Source of the DNA: CALNZV01 sp942491115
GTDB taxonomy: Bacteria > Desulfobacterota > Desulfobacteria > Desulfobacterales > UBA5852
Direction of reading: 5' to 3'
Length of the DNA: 64,000 nucleotides
NCBI GenBank assembly: GCA_942491115.1
Contig: CALNZV010000020.1
Coordinates: forward strand, 682,001-746,000
A program made the position numbers and the translations under genes. Shown here piece after piece: positions 60,985-64,000 of the stretch; the stretch's first letter is position 1, and every line of letters begins with the position of its first letter. Under the pieces are notes generated by a model. The model ran no database searches, was not told the DNA's origin, and saw only the letters and a program-made list of their open reading frames with translations.

Positions 60985-61762
60985 CGTCGACGCTCTCTCG
61001 GTCCGATTCGGCCGTGGATCCAGAGCCCTCCATGCAGTGAAAGGCATCTCATTTAGCGTGGCGGAAGGAGAAGTCTTCGGTCTTGTTGGAGAATCCGGTT
61101 CGGGGAAGAGCACGGTGCTGAGGGCCTTGTGCGGCCTGATCAACCGGTGGTCCGGGAGGATCACCATCGATGGACGGGACCAGGGAGCCCGCCGGAACCT
61201 TTCCTTTTTCAAAGCCGTCCAGATGGTGTTCCAGGACCCTTACGGCTCCCTTCACCCCCGGCACACGGTGGACCGGATCTTGTCCGAGCCGGTGGCCATT
61301 CACCGGCTGAAGAATGCGGATGAGCGAATCCGGAGAGCTCTGGACGAGGTCGGATTGGGCCCGGCTTTTCGCTTCCGATACCCTCACCAGCTGTCCGGGG
61401 GCCAGCGTCAACGGGTGGCGGTGGCCCGGGCGCTCATTCTCGAACCCCGGATCCTGCTTCTGGACGAACCCACTTCGGCCCTGGATGTGTCGGTTCAGGC
61501 CGAGGTGCTGAACCTGCTCGACGCCCTGAGAAAACGTCTCGGGATGACCTATATCCTGGTCAGCCATGATCTGGCGGTGATCTCTCACATGTGCAGCCGA
61601 CTGGCCGTCATGAACAACGGTCTCATCGTGGAGTTTCTCGACGCCGAGTCCCTGAGGCGGAAGCAGCCGGCACACCCCTACACCCGACAGCTTCTGACGG
61701 CGAGCCTGGGATATGACCGGAAGGCGGTGGACGCCTTCGTTGATTTCAGCGCCGAGGAATGA
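60977..61762 (+). CDS. Peptide ABC transporter ATP-binding protein, DppF type
   Basis: The 261-residue ATPase has Walker A GESGSGKST, the Q-loop segment VFQDPYGSLHPRHTV, signature LSGGQRQRVAVARAL, Walker B ILLLDEPTSALD and VSHDL. It ends soon after HPYTRQLLTASLG, the short NikE-like length. Overlaps the preceding ATPase gene by eight bases; the two should form a heterodimer. Confidence 0.92.
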   Translation: MIDVDALSVRFGRGSRALHAVKGISFSVAEGEVFGLVGESGSGKSTVLRALCGLINRWSGRITIDGRDQGARRNLSFFKAVQMVFQDPYGSLHPRHTVDRILSEPVAIHRLKNADERIRRALDEVGLGPAFRFRYPHQLSGGQRQRVAVARALILEPRILLLDEPTSALDVSVQAEVLNLLDALRKRLGMTYILVSHDLAVISHMCSRLAVMNNGLIVEFLDAESLRRKQPAHPYTRQLLTASLGYDRKAVDAFVDFSAEE

Positions 61763-61829
61763 TCGCCCGTCGGCCGTTTCATCCCGAACCGGCAACAGCA
61801 CCTAACCACCGATAAGGACGGTATAACCG

Positions 61830-62858
61830 ATGAACGACCCGACACCCCCGACCCCGGCCGAACTCCACCGACAGGTCTTCGTGGTGGACGCTCACTTCGA
61901 TCTGCCCTTCGATATTCTCAACCGGCGGGAACGCGGGGAATCTTGCGTGTACAAAACCCGCCACCACCCGGGGATGGTCGATGGGGGAATCGACCTGGCG
62001 GTGGCGGCCGTATTCGTCGAAGATTTCTTCCTCCCCGAGATGGGCCTCCGACGGGCTCTGGGTGAGATCGTGGGACTAATTGAGGATCTGGAGGCCTCTC
62101 CGGGCCTCGCCAGGGTGTGCCGCTCCATGACCGCCGTCCGTTCCGCGAGGGAGTCGGGGGAGGTCGCGCTCCTTCTGTCTCTTGAGGGGGCCGACCCCAT
62201 CGGGGCCGATCTGGGACTGCTGCGAGCCTTCTACGAGCTGGGAGTTCGGGGATTGGGGCTGACCTGGAGCCGACGGAACCACGCGGCAGACGGGTGCTGC
62301 TTCCAGGAGGCCCGGCGGGGGAAAACCGGCGGACTTACGGCATTTGGAACGGCGCTAGTGGAAAAAGCCCAGACCCTGGGCATGGTCATCGATGTCAGTC
62401 ACCTGAACGATGAGGGGTTCTGGGACGTCATGACCACAGCTGCCGGACCGATCATCGCCTCCCATTCCAATTGTCGGGCGATGACGGATATCCCGCGGAA
62501 TATCTCGGACCGGCAGATCGAGGCCCTGGCCGAAAAAGGGGGGGTGATGGGCATCAACGCCATCGACAAATTCCTCCACGACGACCCCGGCAAGGCCACC
62601 GTCGAACATTTTCTTGATCATGTGGACCACGCCGTGACGATCGCCGGTATCGATCATGTGGGTATCGGGCTAGACCTGTGCGACGGGTTCGAAAACTGGC
62701 ACCGTCTGCCCCTTGGACCCCAGTCGAGGGATGTGATCGACGGCCACGGCCGATTTCCCGACATCACGGCAGGGTTGCTCCGACGGGGCTATTCGGACGG
62801 AGCGGTGGCGAAAATCCTGGGAGGAAACTTTGAACGGGTGTTCTCCCGCATCCTCTGA
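61830..62858 (+). CDS. Membrane dipeptidase (peptidase family M19)
   Basis: The 342-residue amidohydrolase-type enzyme has the binuclear zinc site of renal dipeptidase: H22 and D24 in VVDAHFDLPFD, E119 in LLSLEGADPIG, H191 in IDVSHLNDEGFWDV and H212 in ASHSNCRAM. M19 enzymes cleave dipeptides, including those with a C-terminal D-residue. It lies 67 bases after the transporter ATPase, so imported peptides are the likely substrates. No signal peptide is visible, so it is probably cytoplasmic despite the family name. Confidence 0.92.
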   Translation: MNDPTPPTPAELHRQVFVVDAHFDLPFDILNRRERGESCVYKTRHHPGMVDGGIDLAVAAVFVEDFFLPEMGLRRALGEIVGLIEDLEASPGLARVCRSMTAVRSARESGEVALLLSLEGADPIGADLGLLRAFYELGVRGLGLTWSRRNHAADGCCFQEARRGKTGGLTAFGTALVEKAQTLGMVIDVSHLNDEGFWDVMTTAAGPIIASHSNCRAMTDIPRNISDRQIEALAEKGGVMGINAIDKFLHDDPGKATVEHFLDHVDHAVTIAGIDHVGIGLDLCDGFENWHRLPLGPQSRDVIDGHGRFPDITAGLLRRGYSDGAVAKILGGNFERVFSRIL

Positions 62859-62985
62859 GGGTTCCGATCGGCCTTTGGCCGTGGCGTCCCTTATCTTGTG
62901 TATAGATCCCGCGGGCGATTCACCCGCCGATGGGCGGCGCTACCACCCGATACGCCCCGATGGACCCAAACCAGGGAACGGCTTC

Positions 62986-63465
62986 ATGTCCAAACGCTAC
63001 GACCCTCGCATGCACACGACCGAACATATTCTAAACCAAACCATGGACCGGATGTTCGGCTGCGGACGATGCGTCAGCGCCCACATCGAAAAGAAGAAGT
63101 CCAAGTGCGACTACCGGTTTGACCGGCCCCTGACGACGGATGAAGAGTCCGCCATCGCCGACGCCGTGAATGGGGTTATCGAAGCGGATTTGCCGGTAAC
63201 CGACGCCACGGTGTCCAGGGCCCAGGCCCAGGCGGACTTCAACCTTCTCCGCCTGCCGGAATCAGCAGGGGAAATCCTGCGAATCGTCCGGGTGGGCGAC
63301 TACGACGCCTGTCCATGTATCGGCCACCATGTGTCCCACACCGCAGAAATAGGGATCTTTCGGATCACATCCACCGATTTTGACAACGGCACCCTGAGGA
63401 TCCGCTACAAGCTGGGACCACCCCCCAGCCCTCTGCCACCGGCCGACACCCCCGACCCATGCTGA
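62986..63465 (+). CDS. AlaX-like tRNA-editing (SAD) domain protein
   Basis: The 159-residue protein resembles the second additional domain of alanyl- and threonyl-tRNA synthetases: HTTEHILNQ (H10, H14) and CPCIGHHVSHTAEIG, where C111 and H115 complete the usual HxxxH/CxxxH zinc site. Free-standing AlaX proteins remove wrongly attached serine or glycine from tRNA-Ala. The end is proline-rich. A weak AGGGAA site precedes the ATG. It overlaps the next gene by seven bases. Confidence 0.8.
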   Translation: MSKRYDPRMHTTEHILNQTMDRMFGCGRCVSAHIEKKKSKCDYRFDRPLTTDEESAIADAVNGVIEADLPVTDATVSRAQAQADFNLLRLPESAGEILRIVRVGDYDACPCIGHHVSHTAEIGIFRITSTDFDNGTLRIRYKLGPPPSPLPPADTPDPC

Positions 63466-63902
63466 CCGGCAGCAGCTACGCCGGCCTGTTTCTCGCAAGC
63501 TTCCTCGCCGCCACCCTTTTCCCCCTGGGATCGGAGGCGATGGTGGCGGCCATGGCCGCGAAGGGCTTCGCTCCCCTTGACATCCTGGCCACCGCGACCC
63601 TGGGCAACACCCTGGGGGCATGGGTCAATTATCTGATCGGACGGTGCGGGGACCGTTTCCTCCTGTCCCGTTGGGTGCGGTTCGACCCGAAGCGGCGGGC
63701 CCGTGCCGAGGGTCTGATCAGACGATGGGGTAGCCCCTTGCTGGTCCTTGCCTGGCTGCCGGTGATCGGGGACCCCCTCACCCTGGTCGCCGGCGTCGTC
63801 CGTATTCCTCCCGTCCCGTTCACGATTTGGGTGGCCCTCGGGAAAGGCGCCCGTTACGCCCTGGTCATCCACGGGGCCTCGTGGATGGCAGGTGGCGGTT
63901 GA
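63459..63902 (+). CDS. YqaA-like DedA/SNARE-associated small membrane protein
   Basis: The 147-residue membrane protein has four or five hydrophobic segments and the YqaA pattern: FLAATLFPLGSEAMVAAMAA, ATLGNTLGAWVNYLIGRCGD and LLVLAWLPVIGDPLTLVAGV. The family belongs to the DedA superfamily, some of whose members move lipid carriers across the membrane; the role of YqaA is unknown. The 98 bases that follow hold no recognisable gene. Confidence 0.88.
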   Translation: MLTGSSYAGLFLASFLAATLFPLGSEAMVAAMAAKGFAPLDILATATLGNTLGAWVNYLIGRCGDRFLLSRWVRFDPKRRARAEGLIRRWGSPLLVLAWLPVIGDPLTLVAGVVRIPPVPFTIWVALGKGARYALVIHGASWMAGGG

Positions 63903-64000
63903 GTCGGATCGTCTGATCATTCGTAGGGGCAAAGTGACTGTAGGAGGGCGGAATCGGGTCGCGGGAAGGCCTGTGCTTCCGGTTATCGATCCAACAACAT

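Noticed and set aside
1..64000. CRISPR arrays, transposases, integrases, rRNA genes
   Set aside because: No regularly spaced repeats, no DDE or tyrosine recombinase motifs and no rRNA-like stretch were found on either strand.

Overview
The window looks like chromosomal DNA from a sulfate- or sulfite-reducing bacterium of the Desulfobacterota (the former Deltaproteobacteria). The main evidence is a complete dsrMKJOP operon for the membrane complex of dissimilatory sulfite reduction (46149-51145, minus strand), preceded by an RsbRD-N-type regulator gene. A Gram-negative envelope is shown by lpxC, Tat and lipoprotein signals and an OmpA-type protein. A frameshifted D-lactate-dehydrogenase-like gene and the codon use also fit. 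I see no rRNA or tRNA gene, CRISPR array, transposase or prophage.

Layout. 0-8.6 kb: pcm on the plus strand faces a minus-strand operon lpxC, DUF4390, ntrY, ntrX, rsmD, coaD, lysR. 8.7-15.8 kb: comM, a frameshifted receiver/PAS/histidine-kinase gene, a stand-alone cyclic-nucleotide-binding protein, three small genes (two with metal-ribbon cysteines) and an orphan proteasome-like Ntn-hydrolase. 16-29.4 kb: fabF, a quinone oxidoreductase, a candidate small RNA with its own promoter and terminator, a frameshifted FAD/Fe-S dehydrogenase, a FlgM-like protein, trmO, a PhcB-like cNMP/methyltransferase fusion, fabH, DUF3754 and DUF401 membrane proteins, a YbgC thioesterase and a TPR protein.

29.5-36.1 kb: a mutagenesis cassette of four genes, lexA-like, DUF72, an ImuB-like Y-family polymerase with a damaged active site, and DnaE2, followed by a lipoprotein. 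Three tandem 12-bp repeats run into its promoter. 36.1-46.1 kb: an IMPase-family phosphatase, a membrane hybrid kinase, a zinc-ribbon/HEAT protein, then a packed minus-strand operon rplU, rpmA, obgE, proB, nadD, rsfS, gpmI and an HSDR_N-domain protein. 46.1-52.5 kb: the dsr operon with a perfect terminator, a leader hairpin before dsrM and a good promoter before the regulator, then a NifU/IscU-like scaffold. 52.7-56.1 kb: GNAT, cupin, OmpA-like and two lipoprotein genes. 56.4-63.9 kb: a peptide-type ABC transporter (binding protein, two permeases, two ATPases) with a membrane dipeptidase, an AlaX-like editing protein and a small YqaA/DedA membrane protein.

The points I would look at first are the candidate sRNA with an exposed anti-Shine-Dalgarno sequence (18594-18725), the LexA/DUF72/ImuB-like/DnaE2 cassette with its repeat array, the orphan proteasome-like hydrolase with serine in the nucleophile position, and an NtrX-type regulator whose GAFTGA loop is replaced. 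All functional names come from reading motifs by eye; no database search was run.
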